DNA from: DAIRVC01 sp036803025
GTDB lineage: Bacteria > Chloroflexota > Anaerolineae > Anaerolineales > E44-bin32
Reading direction: 5' to 3'
Length of the DNA: 28,866 bases
Assembly (NCBI GenBank): GCA_036803025.1
Contig: DAIRVC010000014.1
Coordinates: forward strand, 1-28,866
Both the position numbers and the translations under genes were made by a program. Shown piece after piece: positions 16,425 through 23,179 of this stretch; the stretch's first letter is position 1; the number at the start of each line of letters is the position of its first letter. A model generated the notes under the pieces. That model saw nothing but the letters and a program-made list of their open reading frames with translations, did not search any database and had not been told where the DNA came from.

Positions 16425-17207
16425 TCAGTCAGCGGATAGCGACCGATCCCAGGCCTCGAACGTCTGCAGATGCGCGTGCGCGGTCAGGTCGAGCTGAAGC
16501 GGCGTGACGGAGACGAAGCCCTGCGCCAGAGCCCAAAAGTCGGTCCCTTCCTCTTCCACACCGGTTGGGGCCTCGCCGCCGATCCAGTAGTACGGACGCC
16601 CGCGCGGATCCTCCCGCCGCACCAGCGCATCGCGGTACAGGCGCAGGCCCTGGCGGGTGAACGTCAGGCCCCGCAGAGCCGCCAGCGGCCGCGAGGGGAC
16701 GTTGACATTCAGGAGCACGCCCGGCGGCAGACCGCGATCGAGCACCTGGCGCGCCAGCAGCGCCGCCACGCGCGCCGCGCTGGCGTAATCCCGTTCCCCA
16801 TGACTGTTCTCGGGCGTGTCGAGCGAGACGGCCATCGCCGCCAGCCCCGAGATGGCCGCTTCCATGGCGGCCGTAACGGTGCCGCTGTAGGTGACGTCGT
16901 GGCCCACGTTGGCATGCGGGTTGATGCCCGACACCACCAGATCGATCGGTCCTTCGACCAACCCCAGCACGGCCAGCGCCACGCAGTCGGACGGGGCACC
17001 GTCGGCGGCCAGCGCCGCCGTCCCATCGGACAGGCGCGCCTCGCGAACGCGCAGCGGGCGGTGCATCGTCTTGACATGCCCAGAGGCCGACCAGTTCTTG
17101 TCGGGGGCCAGCACCGTCAGGCGCCCGGCCGAAGCCAGGCCGTGGACGAGCGCCAGCAGGCCGGGTGCGTCGACCCCGTCGTCGTTGGTAACCAGGATGT
17201 GAGCCAT
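16425..17207 (-). CDS. surE: 5'/3'-nucleotidase SurE
   Basis: This 260-residue enzyme dephosphorylates nucleoside monophosphates and is usually linked to stress survival. The start MAHILVTNDDGVDAPGL holds the metal ligands D9 and D10. S40 in NWSASG and N96 in SGINPHANVGHDV complete the conserved set, and TYSGTVTAAMEA is the family signature after it. A GAGG ribosome binding site precedes the ATG. The length and motifs match ordinary SurE proteins. A possible 20-codon ORF ends 10 bases upstream. It is the last gene of the long minus-strand series and converges on the alpha-2-macroglobulin gene. Confidence 0.96.
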   Translation of the reverse strand: MAHILVTNDDGVDAPGLLALVHGLASAGRLTVLAPDKNWSASGHVKTMHRPLRVREARLSDGTAALAADGAPSDCVALAVLGLVEGPIDLVVSGINPHANVGHDVTYSGTVTAAMEAAISGLAAMAVSLDTPENSHGERDYASAARVAALLARQVLDRGLPPGVLLNVNVPSRPLAALRGLTFTRQGLRLYRDALVRREDPRGRPYYWIGGEAPTGVEEEGTDFWALAQGFVSVTPLQLDLTAHAHLQTFEAWDRSLSAD

Positions 17208-17217
17208 ATCGCCTCGG

Positions 17218-17280
17218 TCAGCGCACGCACGCCAGGCGCTGCGGGTGCTTGGGTTGGATCATCCCTTCGGATTCTTGCAT
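17218..17280 (-). CDS. possible 20-residue leader ORF upstream of surE
   Basis: An ATG at 17280 with GGAGGGG upstream opens a 20-residue frame starting MQESEGMIQPKHPQR and ending at TGA 17218-17220. SurE starts only 10 bases later, with its own GAGG in that gap. A predicted extended -10 element places transcription start about 22 bases before this ORF. The arrangement fits a leader peptide or a translationally coupled small gene. Protein-level evidence is absent and it may be chance. Confidence 0.35.
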   Translation of the reverse strand: MQESEGMIQPKHPQRLACVR

Positions 17281-17308
17281 CGCCCCGCCCCTCCAGTCCG
17301 CGCCGCGG

Positions 17309-17317
17309 ATGATACCA
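17309..17317 (-). promoter_or_regulatory. extended -10 promoter of surE
   Basis: On the minus strand TGG-TATCAT is an extended -10 element (5 of 6 in the hexamer). Transcription would begin near 17302. Confidence 0.48.
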
Positions 17318-17350
17318 GACCGTCCGCGAAGCCAGGCCCGCGCCCGGCAC

Positions 17351-17815
17351 TCAGGTCTCGAGCGAGTCCAGATCGGCTGTCAGCATGCCGCGCTCCTCGG
17401 GATCGCCGACCTGCGATAGGAGCTGGCGCGCCTGGCGCAGGTGCTGGCTGCCTTCGGCCTGGTTCCCCAAGAGGAGTGCGGCGCGCGCCAGTGCCTCGAA
17501 GGCATAGCCGCGATAGAACGGCGGCAGCTCCTGGCTGACAGCCAATGAGCGCTCGCCATAGCGCCGCGCCCCAACGCCATCCCCCGCCAGCCCGTGCACT
17601 CGGGCCAGCTGCCAGTATCCGACCGATAGATTCGTCGGGGTGCGGTCCGCCCGCTGCGCCCAATGCCAGGCGGCGGCGTGGGCCGCGTCGAGCATGGCTT
17701 CGTCGTCTTCGCGACTACGAACGGGCTTGTCAATGAAGGCCCAGGCCGCGTTGAAGCAGTGCGCGGAGAAGTAGCGATGAGCGGCGTCTTCGTCAAAGGC
17801 TGCCGGTTCCGTCAC
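17351..17815 (-). CDS. small TPR-like helical protein
   Basis: This 154-residue protein has a helical, alanine-rich sequence with TPR-like periodicity. It includes YFSAHCFNAAWAFIDKP, then a region with LSVGYWQLARVHGLAGDG and YRGYAFEALARAALLLG, each resembling one TPR helix pair. It has no signal peptide and no catalytic motif. I chose GTG 17815 because GGAGG lies 7 bases upstream; the frame remains open to 17962, but the extra residues are low-complexity and overlap the neighbouring VOC gene. Cytoplasmic and probably protein-binding; function unknown. Confidence 0.72.
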   Translation of the reverse strand: MTEPAAFDEDAAHRYFSAHCFNAAWAFIDKPVRSREDDEAMLDAAHAAAWHWAQRADRTPTNLSVGYWQLARVHGLAGDGVGARRYGERSLAVSQELPPFYRGYAFEALARAALLLGNQAEGSQHLRQARQLLSQVGDPEERGMLTADLDSLET

Positions 17816-17877
17816 GCTTCCCTCCACTCCCCTGCGCGTGACCCCCGCGTGCCAGCTGGCCTGGCCCGCCTTCGGGG

Positions 17878-18276
17878 TCACACATGCGGGAACTCCGGAT
17901 TCCAGGCGACCTCCCACAGGAAGCCGTCCGGGTCGGCGAAGTAGCCCGAGTACCCGCCCCACTCGGCTTGCCTGCCCGGCTTCACTACGCGGCCCCCGCT
18001 CCGCTCGACCTGCGCGAGCAGCCGATCGACCTCGGCCGGCGACCTGACGTTGTGCGCCAGCGTGAAGCCGGTGAACCCGGAGCCTTCGGCCGGCACCCCG
18101 GCGTCGGCAGCCAGCAGCGCCCGCGGGTAGAGCGCCAGCCAGACTTTGCCCAATTCGTAGAAGACGATTTCCAGCGACGCGCTCACCCGAGGCAGGCCGA
18201 GCACGGTCCCATAGAAGTGCGCCGCGCGCTCCAGGTCCGATACGCCCAGCGTTACGAGACTCAGCCGAGGTTCCAT
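17878..18276 (-). CDS. VOC-family (glyoxalase-like) protein
   Basis: This 132-residue protein shows the typical two-module VOC pattern. The first module has LVTLGVSDLERAAHFYGTVL and the second ends YFADPDGFLWEVAWNP, with the terminal glutamate that often binds metal. The first module lacks an obvious metal-binding histidine. The start is supported by an AGGA sequence upstream. It is not closely similar to the VOC gene at 5577. Substrate unknown. Confidence 0.88.
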   Translation of the reverse strand: MEPRLSLVTLGVSDLERAAHFYGTVLGLPRVSASLEIVFYELGKVWLALYPRALLAADAGVPAEGSGFTGFTLAHNVRSPAEVDRLLAQVERSGGRVVKPGRQAEWGGYSGYFADPDGFLWEVAWNPEFPHV

Positions 18277-18348
18277 CTCGATCCTATCCCTGCGGGTGCA
18301 GGCCCGAGTCCATCGTCCGGTCGCCCGCCGCTCTCTGCGCTTCGGAAC

Positions 18349-18747
18349 CTAGATCCGCTCGATGACGACCTTCTCAGGGCTGATCTCCAACGTCCAGAAG
18401 CCCGCGCCTTCGAGCTGGTATGTGACGGTCAGGCTGTCGTGCCCCCGCTCGACGGCCTCCAGCTTGATCGGGCGCTTGAAAGCGAACGTCACCAGCGAGT
18501 CATCCCACTCCCCCTGCTGCTCCGGATCGAATCCGTCCGGTGGCCCGAAGACGCGCTCGATCTCGGTCTCCTCCAGAAGGAGCCGAAGGATCGCCTCCGG
18601 GACATCCACCGCCGCCAGCAGGCTGGCTCGCGACTGGTCTTCGAGTTCCTGCCCGCGCTCTGCCTCGCCCAGCTCCCACTGGACAGGCGACCAGATTCCT
18701 GGGAGCCTGTCCACCGACATGGTTTCAGGAATAATCACGCCAGGCAT
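18349..18747 (-). CDS. unknown acidic protein
   Basis: This 132-residue protein is not recognised. It begins MPGVIIPETMSVDRLPGIWS, has no signal or membrane segment, is rich in Glu and Asp, and ends with a predicted beta-rich part (DSLTVTYQLEGAGFWTLEI). The ATG at 18747 is preferred over a further upstream start because GGAGAGGTG lies 6 bases before it. It is flanked by a VOC gene and an M29 aminopeptidase in the same direction, with 50 bases between it and the peptidase. No function is proposed. Confidence 0.65.
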   Translation of the reverse strand: MPGVIIPETMSVDRLPGIWSPVQWELGEAERGQELEDQSRASLLAAVDVPEAILRLLLEETEIERVFGPPDGFDPEQQGEWDDSLVTFAFKRPIKLEAVERGHDSLTVTYQLEGAGFWTLEISPEKVVIERI

Positions 18748-18797
18748 TGGGTCACCTCTCCCTACGGGCCGGATCCCGAGGCGCTGACCGGCCCGAC

Positions 18798-19808
18798 TCA
18801 CTCCGCCAGGACGAAGCGTCCGTCGCGCATCAAAGCCTCACCGTCTACATCGATGCTGCAGCGTGTCGGGATGACGTCGATGTGTGTGTTCGCGCTCCAA
18901 TCCGCGCCGGTCAGGTCGGGGTAGGGACTGCCGAAGGCGACATGCAGCCCGGGCATCTTCTCATCCTGCAGCATCACGCCCGAGAGAGCCGTCAATCCGA
19001 TGTTCGTCCCGATGGCGAACTCGCCCACCCGGCGGCCGTTTTCCGACGAATCGAGATAGGCGCTCACCTCCGATTCGATGTCTTGCCTGCGGCTGGTCAC
19101 GCGCCCGACGCGCCCGCCGGCGATCTCGAACGTCACCGGATCGGCCAGGACGCCGTAGCGGGGTGAGAAGTAGTCGCCCAGGACCTCGGCCACCACAACA
19201 CCCTCAACCGTCGCCGGGCAGGTGAACACCTCGCCCTCAGGCAGATTGCCCCACTGGCGCGGCTGGTGGTACAGGCCGCCCATGCCGACCCACTTCAGAT
19301 TCCGATCAAAGCCGGCGACAACATCCGTCCCGTTGGGTGAGGTGACATGGATCGTGCGGGCCCGACGGGCAATCTCGTACACCTGTTGGGTCAGCCTGTG
19401 CACTTCGCGGTAGTCCGCGCGCATGCCCTCGCGCAGGACCCTGGCTGTAATGCTCGGCATGTGCGCGTGTCGAATGCCGAGCTCCCCCATCACCAAGTGC
19501 AGGAAGCCGCCGCGCAAGCTGAGCTCGCCTTCCTTGGCAGCCACCGCCAGAAAGGTGACGCTCGGCCCGAACTCCTTGATCCGCTGCTTCAGCGCCTCCG
19601 GCAGCGAAAGCATCGGCCGCGGGCCGAACTCCTCCAACCGGGCGAAAGCGACCTCCGCCCCGGCCGCCCGAGCCTCCTGCTCGAGGGCCCGACCGACCTC
19701 GACGGTCTCCTCGTCCGTCGCGATGAAGGCCCGATCCTGCGGGCCGACGTTCATGCACACTCGCACTGCGTTGCGCGCGCCCTGCAGTAAGTCCGCATCG
19801 AGTCCCAT
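18798..19808 (-). CDS. M29-like metallo-aminopeptidase (aminopeptidase T/S type)
   Basis: This 336-residue protein resembles family M29 leucyl aminopeptidases, which use two metal ions to remove N-terminal residues. The ligand set appears as E193 in NLPEGEVF, E263 in VGEFAIGTN, H289 in LHVAFG, and H309/D311 in NTHIDV. It is shorter than the usual roughly 400 residues, mainly at the N-terminus, where only part of the family's first domain is recognisable. An AGGAGG ribosome binding site precedes the ATG by 8 bases. No signal peptide, so cytoplasmic. It is followed on its upstream side by a small Lrp/AsnC-type domain gene 18 bases away, suggesting co-transcription. Confidence 0.87.
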   Translation of the reverse strand: MGLDADLLQGARNAVRVCMNVGPQDRAFIATDEETVEVGRALEQEARAAGAEVAFARLEEFGPRPMLSLPEALKQRIKEFGPSVTFLAVAAKEGELSLRGGFLHLVMGELGIRHAHMPSITARVLREGMRADYREVHRLTQQVYEIARRARTIHVTSPNGTDVVAGFDRNLKWVGMGGLYHQPRQWGNLPEGEVFTCPATVEGVVVAEVLGDYFSPRYGVLADPVTFEIAGGRVGRVTSRRQDIESEVSAYLDSSENGRRVGEFAIGTNIGLTALSGVMLQDEKMPGLHVAFGSPYPDLTGADWSANTHIDVIPTRCSIDVDGEALMRDGRFVLAE

Positions 19809-19826
19809 TCGTCGGCCTCCTGTGCC

Positions 19827-20057
19827 TCAGACGATCCAGCGCGCCACCTTCGTGTCGGTGGCCACGACTGCGGGCAGCACCACAATCCGGTCGATCACGG
19901 CGTCCATCGAGGCGATGTCCGCCCCCTCGACGATGGCGATCGCATCCGGCGACCCGAACAGCGCATCCGCCTTGACCACGCCCTCGATCGCCCTCATCGC
20001 CTGGACCGTCTTCCTCGGCTGCCCAGTCGTGACGAACACATACGCCCAGACGCTCAT
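19827..20057 (-). CDS. stand-alone Lrp/AsnC ligand-binding (RAM) domain protein
   Basis: This 76-residue protein consists only of the alpha-beta sandwich domain that follows the DNA-binding part of Lrp/AsnC regulators. It has the pattern WAYVFVTTGQPRKTVQAMRA, then VVKADALFGSPDAIAIVEGAD, as in amino-acid-sensing RAM domains. There is no helix-turn-helix. Such stand-alone domains form rings and may bind amino acids. The ATG at 20057 is preferred over a longer frame because of GAGGGAC upstream. It neighbours an aminopeptidase, so sensing of amino acids is a reasonable but unproven idea. Confidence 0.82.
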   Translation of the reverse strand: MSVWAYVFVTTGQPRKTVQAMRAIEGVVKADALFGSPDAIAIVEGADIASMDAVIDRIVVLPAVVATDTKVARWIV

Positions 20058-20079
20058 CCTCAGTCCCTCATTCGATCCT

Positions 20080-20403
20080 TCATCCCGGATTCCCGTTCGG
20101 TGACGGCGCACTCTCGAATTCCCCTAGCCGGCGCTGCGCGATGGATAGACCGCGCAGCTGCTCATCAAGCGCCTGGTACTCCGACTGTCGCTGCGCCATG
20201 AAGCGCGCGTAGGCGGCTCGGTCGACCCAGCTGTCGGTCGTCAGGTACCGCGATGGATCCCCGACCTGCCGATACAAGCGCGTCCCAAGGAAGCCCGCCG
20301 CGGTCTGGAACAGCCGCGACCAGGCGCCGCCGCCGCCGTACTCCAGCTCGAACGCCGCCCGCGCAGGCTGCTCCACTTCATACTCCCACAGGATCAGCAA
20401 CAT
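20080..20403 (-). CDS. antibiotic-biosynthesis-monooxygenase-like (ABM fold) protein
   Basis: This 107-residue protein has the features of small dimeric alpha-beta barrel proteins of the ABM group: an initial strand LILWEYEVEQPARAAFELEY, then AGFLGTRLYRQVGDPSRYL and a final DSWVDRAAYARFM helix. Members range from haem-degrading to quinol-oxidising enzymes, and many have no known substrate. The ATG at 20403 has AGGGG upstream; the longer frame adds 16 low-complexity residues. It lies 22 bases from the RAM-domain gene and is probably in the same transcript. Confidence 0.75.
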   Translation of the reverse strand: MLLILWEYEVEQPARAAFELEYGGGGAWSRLFQTAAGFLGTRLYRQVGDPSRYLTTDSWVDRAAYARFMAQRQSEYQALDEQLRGLSIAQRRLGEFESAPSPNGNPG

Positions 20404-20529
20404 CAGCGCCCCTGGCCGGGACCGGCCGCACCCGCCGGAGGCCGCCTCCACCGCCTCACACGCTCGCGGACGGTTGCGTGGATACCCCGGCCGATCATCT
20501 TGACGTGCCGCCGGGACGGACGCCTGCCT

Positions 20530-20946
20530 CTAGACGGCCAGCTTGCGCGTCTCACGAACCGACGTCCGGATCAGTTGCTTCAACGTGGGGTGGTGCACGT
20601 CGTCGAGGGTCTTGATGTACAGACAGCCCACCCCGGTCTTGTGCCTGCCCAGCTTCGTCAATAGATCCTTCTGCCGCTCGACCCCGTTCATCAGGTACAG
20701 CGTCAGATTCTGCTTGCGGGGGGATAGGCCGATCACAAACCAATCCCCTTCCCGGCCGCTCGCGTAACGGTAGTGGTACTTCCCAAACCCTACAATGCCG
20801 GATCCCCACATCACCGGCTTCTCGCCGGTGGCCTGCTTCATCCACTCGACCAAAGTGAGGCAGTCCCGGCGCTGCCTTTCATCGGGGATGCCGCGCAAGA
20901 ACGCCTCGACACTGCGGCGGTTGCTCTTGGTTTTGTTCTCCGACAT
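20530..20946 (-). CDS. DUF1801 (YdhG-like) protein
   Basis: This 138-residue protein matches the DUF1801 family by its SVEAFLRGIPDERQRRDCL start, the MWGSGIVGFGKYHYRY core and the later VGCLYIKTLDDVHHPTLKQ stretch. The family is small, cytoplasmic and of unknown biochemical role. Two starts are possible, TTG 20952 and ATG 20946; GGAGAGG lies 5 bases before the TTG and 11 before the ATG, so the TTG could be used instead. It is separated by 126 bases from the next gene downstream, a stretch with no further gene. Confidence 0.88.
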   Translation of the reverse strand: MSENKTKSNRRSVEAFLRGIPDERQRRDCLTLVEWMKQATGEKPVMWGSGIVGFGKYHYRYASGREGDWFVIGLSPRKQNLTLYLMNGVERQKDLLTKLGRHKTGVGCLYIKTLDDVHHPTLKQLIRTSVRETRKLAV

Positions 20947-20981
20947 CGCCAACGCATCCTCTCCACGCGATTACACCGGCC

Positions 20982-21434
20982 TCACGAACCATCCTGCAGC
21001 CACAGCTCCGCACCGCAGCAGGGCGAGACCTCGATGCGGTGCACGCCCGGGGCAAGCAGTTGCCCCAGTGGCACCTCGAACAGGACCTCCCCTCCGGGCT
21101 CGAGCGAGGCCTGCTGACCGGCCAACGACACCTGCAGCACCTCTGCCCGCTGGTTGACGACCCGCAGCTGCTGATCCGGGCGGACCAGCGCGCAGCGCGG
21201 GTCGGGGATGTCGGGGAAAATGGTGATCGTGACAATGGCCTGCTCCGATCCACCGCAGATGCCGGCGGCAGGGGAGTCGGCCACGGGAGTCGCCAGGGAT
21301 TCGCCCGCGTCGGTCACCAGCTCGGTCGCGCTCGGCGTCGGCGCGGTTGAAGCGGCCGGCTGCGATGTCCCGATGCCGGGTGCACAGCCGCAGAGCAACG
21401 CCACAGCCAGGAGAAGTACCCTTCGACCTCCCAA
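20982..21434 (-). CDS. small lipoprotein with beta-rich (cupredoxin-like) domain
   Basis: This 150-residue protein has a lipoprotein signal ending LLCGC (C17), a Ser/Thr/Pro-rich linker (about 19-50) and a beta-rich domain of about 90 residues (VTITIFPDIPDPRCALVRP, then LRVVNQRAEVLQVSLAG and VHRIEVSPCCGAELWL). The strand pattern and the 'VVN' motif resemble cupredoxin-like folds, but a full copper site is not evident; the paired CC is notable. The start is TTG 21434, decided by GGAGGTG five bases upstream. Surface-attached; function unknown. Confidence 0.75.
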   Translation of the reverse strand: MGGRRVLLLAVALLCGCAPGIGTSQPAASTAPTPSATELVTDAGESLATPVADSPAAGICGGSEQAIVTITIFPDIPDPRCALVRPDQQLRVVNQRAEVLQVSLAGQQASLEPGGEVLFEVPLGQLLAPGVHRIEVSPCCGAELWLQDGS

Positions 21435-21497
21435 GCGGCACCTCCGCAGTCACCCATCCGTGCTCGGAATTCGGGCCGATACCCGCCACGTCAATGG

Positions 21498-22373
21498 TCA
21501 GATCGTCGGGATCTCGGCAAGAGCCGAGGCCGGTGCGTAGGCGATGCCGACCAGGCTGGGACCTGTATGGGCGCCCAGCACCAGCGAGAGCACCCGGCTC
21601 GGGAGCCAGCTGCACTGGAATCGCTCGCTCACCTGCGCCTGAAGCTGTTCGGCGCCGTGCGGGTTCTCGGCATGGATCACCTGCATCTGCAGTGAGGCCC
21701 TCTCACCGTGCTGGCGGGCAATCAGATCAACCAGTCCCCGCAACGCCCCGGCGAAGGTCCGTGCATTGCCGCGCTGGACGTAAGTCCCGCCTTCCTTCTC
21801 CACGCCAATCAGCGGTTTCAGGTTCAGAACGGAGGCGATCAGGCCCTTCATGTGGCTGATCCGGCCTCCATGGATCAGGTACTTCAGCTCGTCGAGCGTG
21901 TAGATACTGTCGGTTGCCTGGCCGATGGTGCGCAGCAACGCCTGGATGCGATCCAGCGGCCAGCCGGCCCTGGCCGCCCGCGCCGCAGCCTCCACCTGCC
22001 AGCCGGAAGCCACCGAAAGGGTCTTGGTGTCGAGATGCGTCACCCTGGCCTCGGGGACCAACTTGGCGCCTTCCTGGGCCGCATTGAAGGTTCCGCTCAG
22101 CCCGGAAGACATGTGGATGGACAGGATGTCGGGGTCCTTGCGCGCCAGATCCCGGTACACCGCGGCGAAGTCTCCCGGCGAGGGCTGCGAGGTCGTCGGC
22201 AGCTCAGCGGATGCGATCAGGCGCGGGTAGAACTCCGGAGCGGTCAGGTCAACCCCCTCCCGGTACGACTTCCCTTCCAGGGACACAACAAGCGGCACGA
22301 CATGGATTCCCAGAGCGGCCTGCTGCGAAGGATCCAGGCTGAGGTCGACGCCTGAATCGGTGACGATCTCCAT
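21498..22373 (-). CDS. DegV-family fatty-acid-binding protein
   Basis: This 291-residue protein belongs to the DegV family, of which fatty-acid kinase subunit FakB is a member; these bind a fatty acid for phosphorylation by a FakA partner. Key stretches are MEIVTDSGVDLS, YREGVDLTAPEFY, TTSQPSPGDFAAVY, the fatty-acid contact SSGLSGTFNAA and LKYLIHGGRISHMKG. The ATG at 22373 is preferred because AGGAG lies 8 bases upstream; ATG 22379 is too close to it. No FakA gene is in the window. Confidence 0.94.
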   Translation of the reverse strand: MEIVTDSGVDLSLDPSQQAALGIHVVPLVVSLEGKSYREGVDLTAPEFYPRLIASAELPTTSQPSPGDFAAVYRDLARKDPDILSIHMSSGLSGTFNAAQEGAKLVPEARVTHLDTKTLSVASGWQVEAAARAARAGWPLDRIQALLRTIGQATDSIYTLDELKYLIHGGRISHMKGLIASVLNLKPLIGVEKEGGTYVQRGNARTFAGALRGLVDLIARQHGERASLQMQVIHAENPHGAEQLQAQVSERFQCSWLPSRVLSLVLGAHTGPSLVGIAYAPASALAEIPTI

Positions 22374-22441
22374 CAGCATCTCTCCTGATTGTCGGTCGGT
22401 CGGACCCGGCCGCGGATGCGCCCGCGCAGCGGGCCCATCCC

Positions 22442-22450
22442 AGGATAACA
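22442..22450 (-). promoter_or_regulatory. possible extended -10 promoter of degV
   Basis: On the minus strand TGT-TATCCT fits an extended -10 pattern with 4 of 6 hexamer matches, about 70 bases before the DegV start. The rest of the 22374-22568 gap holds small GC-rich hairpins (for example GCCCGC-GCA-GCGGGC near 22420) and no gene. Confidence 0.28.
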
Positions 22451-22568
22451 CAACCGCCGCCGTCGCCGCAGCGGCGAGGTGTGCGCCGAGCACGCGGGGT
22501 GCCTGGGAGGCGCCGCCGCGCCGGCTCGGGGCGATGGTTCGGGCGGCAGATACCGGCAGCCCAGTGGC

Positions 22569-23024
22569 TCAGGCGCCCCCGTCGCCCGGCCGCCGGCCCA
22601 AGTGGCTCTCGATCTGGCTGAGGTGGTCATCACGGTGCAGAGCCCGATCGAATCGGAAGTGAGTACCACTGGCCTCGATCTGTTCGATCAGTCCGGCGCT
22701 CAGCGACTCGAGCTCGGCATCAATGGTCTGCGCCGACGACAGGCACAGGTCGATGGCCGCCTGTGCAGGCAGCCGCAGGCACAACGGCTGCAGGGCATCA
22801 TTCGTCATGTCAGGGTCGATGGGTGAGGGCTCAACGCCGGCTACCTTCCACCGGCGCAGCAGGACGATCATTCGCTGATCCCAGAAGGCCAGGTGGGCCA
22901 GAAGGGCCGAGACCGTCCAGCCATCCGAGGTCGGGCGGGCGAGATCCTGATCTGAAAGGCTCCTGACCACGGCCTCGAGCCTGCGCCTGGAGCGGTCATT
23001 CGATTCGATAAGAGCGGATGGCAT
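22569..23024 (-). CDS. DinB-superfamily protein
   Basis: This 151-residue protein has the four-helix bundle pattern of the DinB/YfiT superfamily. Its signature is DGWTVSALLAHLAFWDQRM, where the histidine is the usual first metal ligand, and HRDDHLSQIESHL near the C-terminus supplies the later histidines. Many members are metal-dependent hydrolases or thiol transferases. The start has AAGGAG 7 bases upstream. The gene is divergent from the serine protease gene; its own promoter is not clear. Confidence 0.87.
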   Translation of the reverse strand: MPSALIESNDRSRRRLEAVVRSLSDQDLARPTSDGWTVSALLAHLAFWDQRMIVLLRRWKVAGVEPSPIDPDMTNDALQPLCLRLPAQAAIDLCLSSAQTIDAELESLSAGLIEQIEASGTHFRFDRALHRDDHLSQIESHLGRRPGDGGA

Positions 23025-23098
23025 TCAAGACTCCTTTGGAGTGACCGGGACGAGGCGAAGGACGCCATGCTGCCCTTGACCCCCTGACTTCGGGTTTC

Positions 23099-23127
23099 TT
23101 GACCGGTGTCCTCTTCTATCACATAAT
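23099..23127 (+). promoter_or_regulatory. promoter of the serine protease gene
   Basis: TTGACC (23099-23104) and CATAAT (23122-23127) are separated by exactly 17 bases. Transcription would start near 23134. The leader then contains a 7-bp hairpin, CTCTGGT (23137-23143) with ACCAGAG (23155-23161), just before the ribosome binding site. Confidence 0.65.
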
Positions 23128-23179
23128 TCAAACCGGCTCTGGTCCAGTTTTGGAACCAGAGATGTGCGGAGATGCGAGC

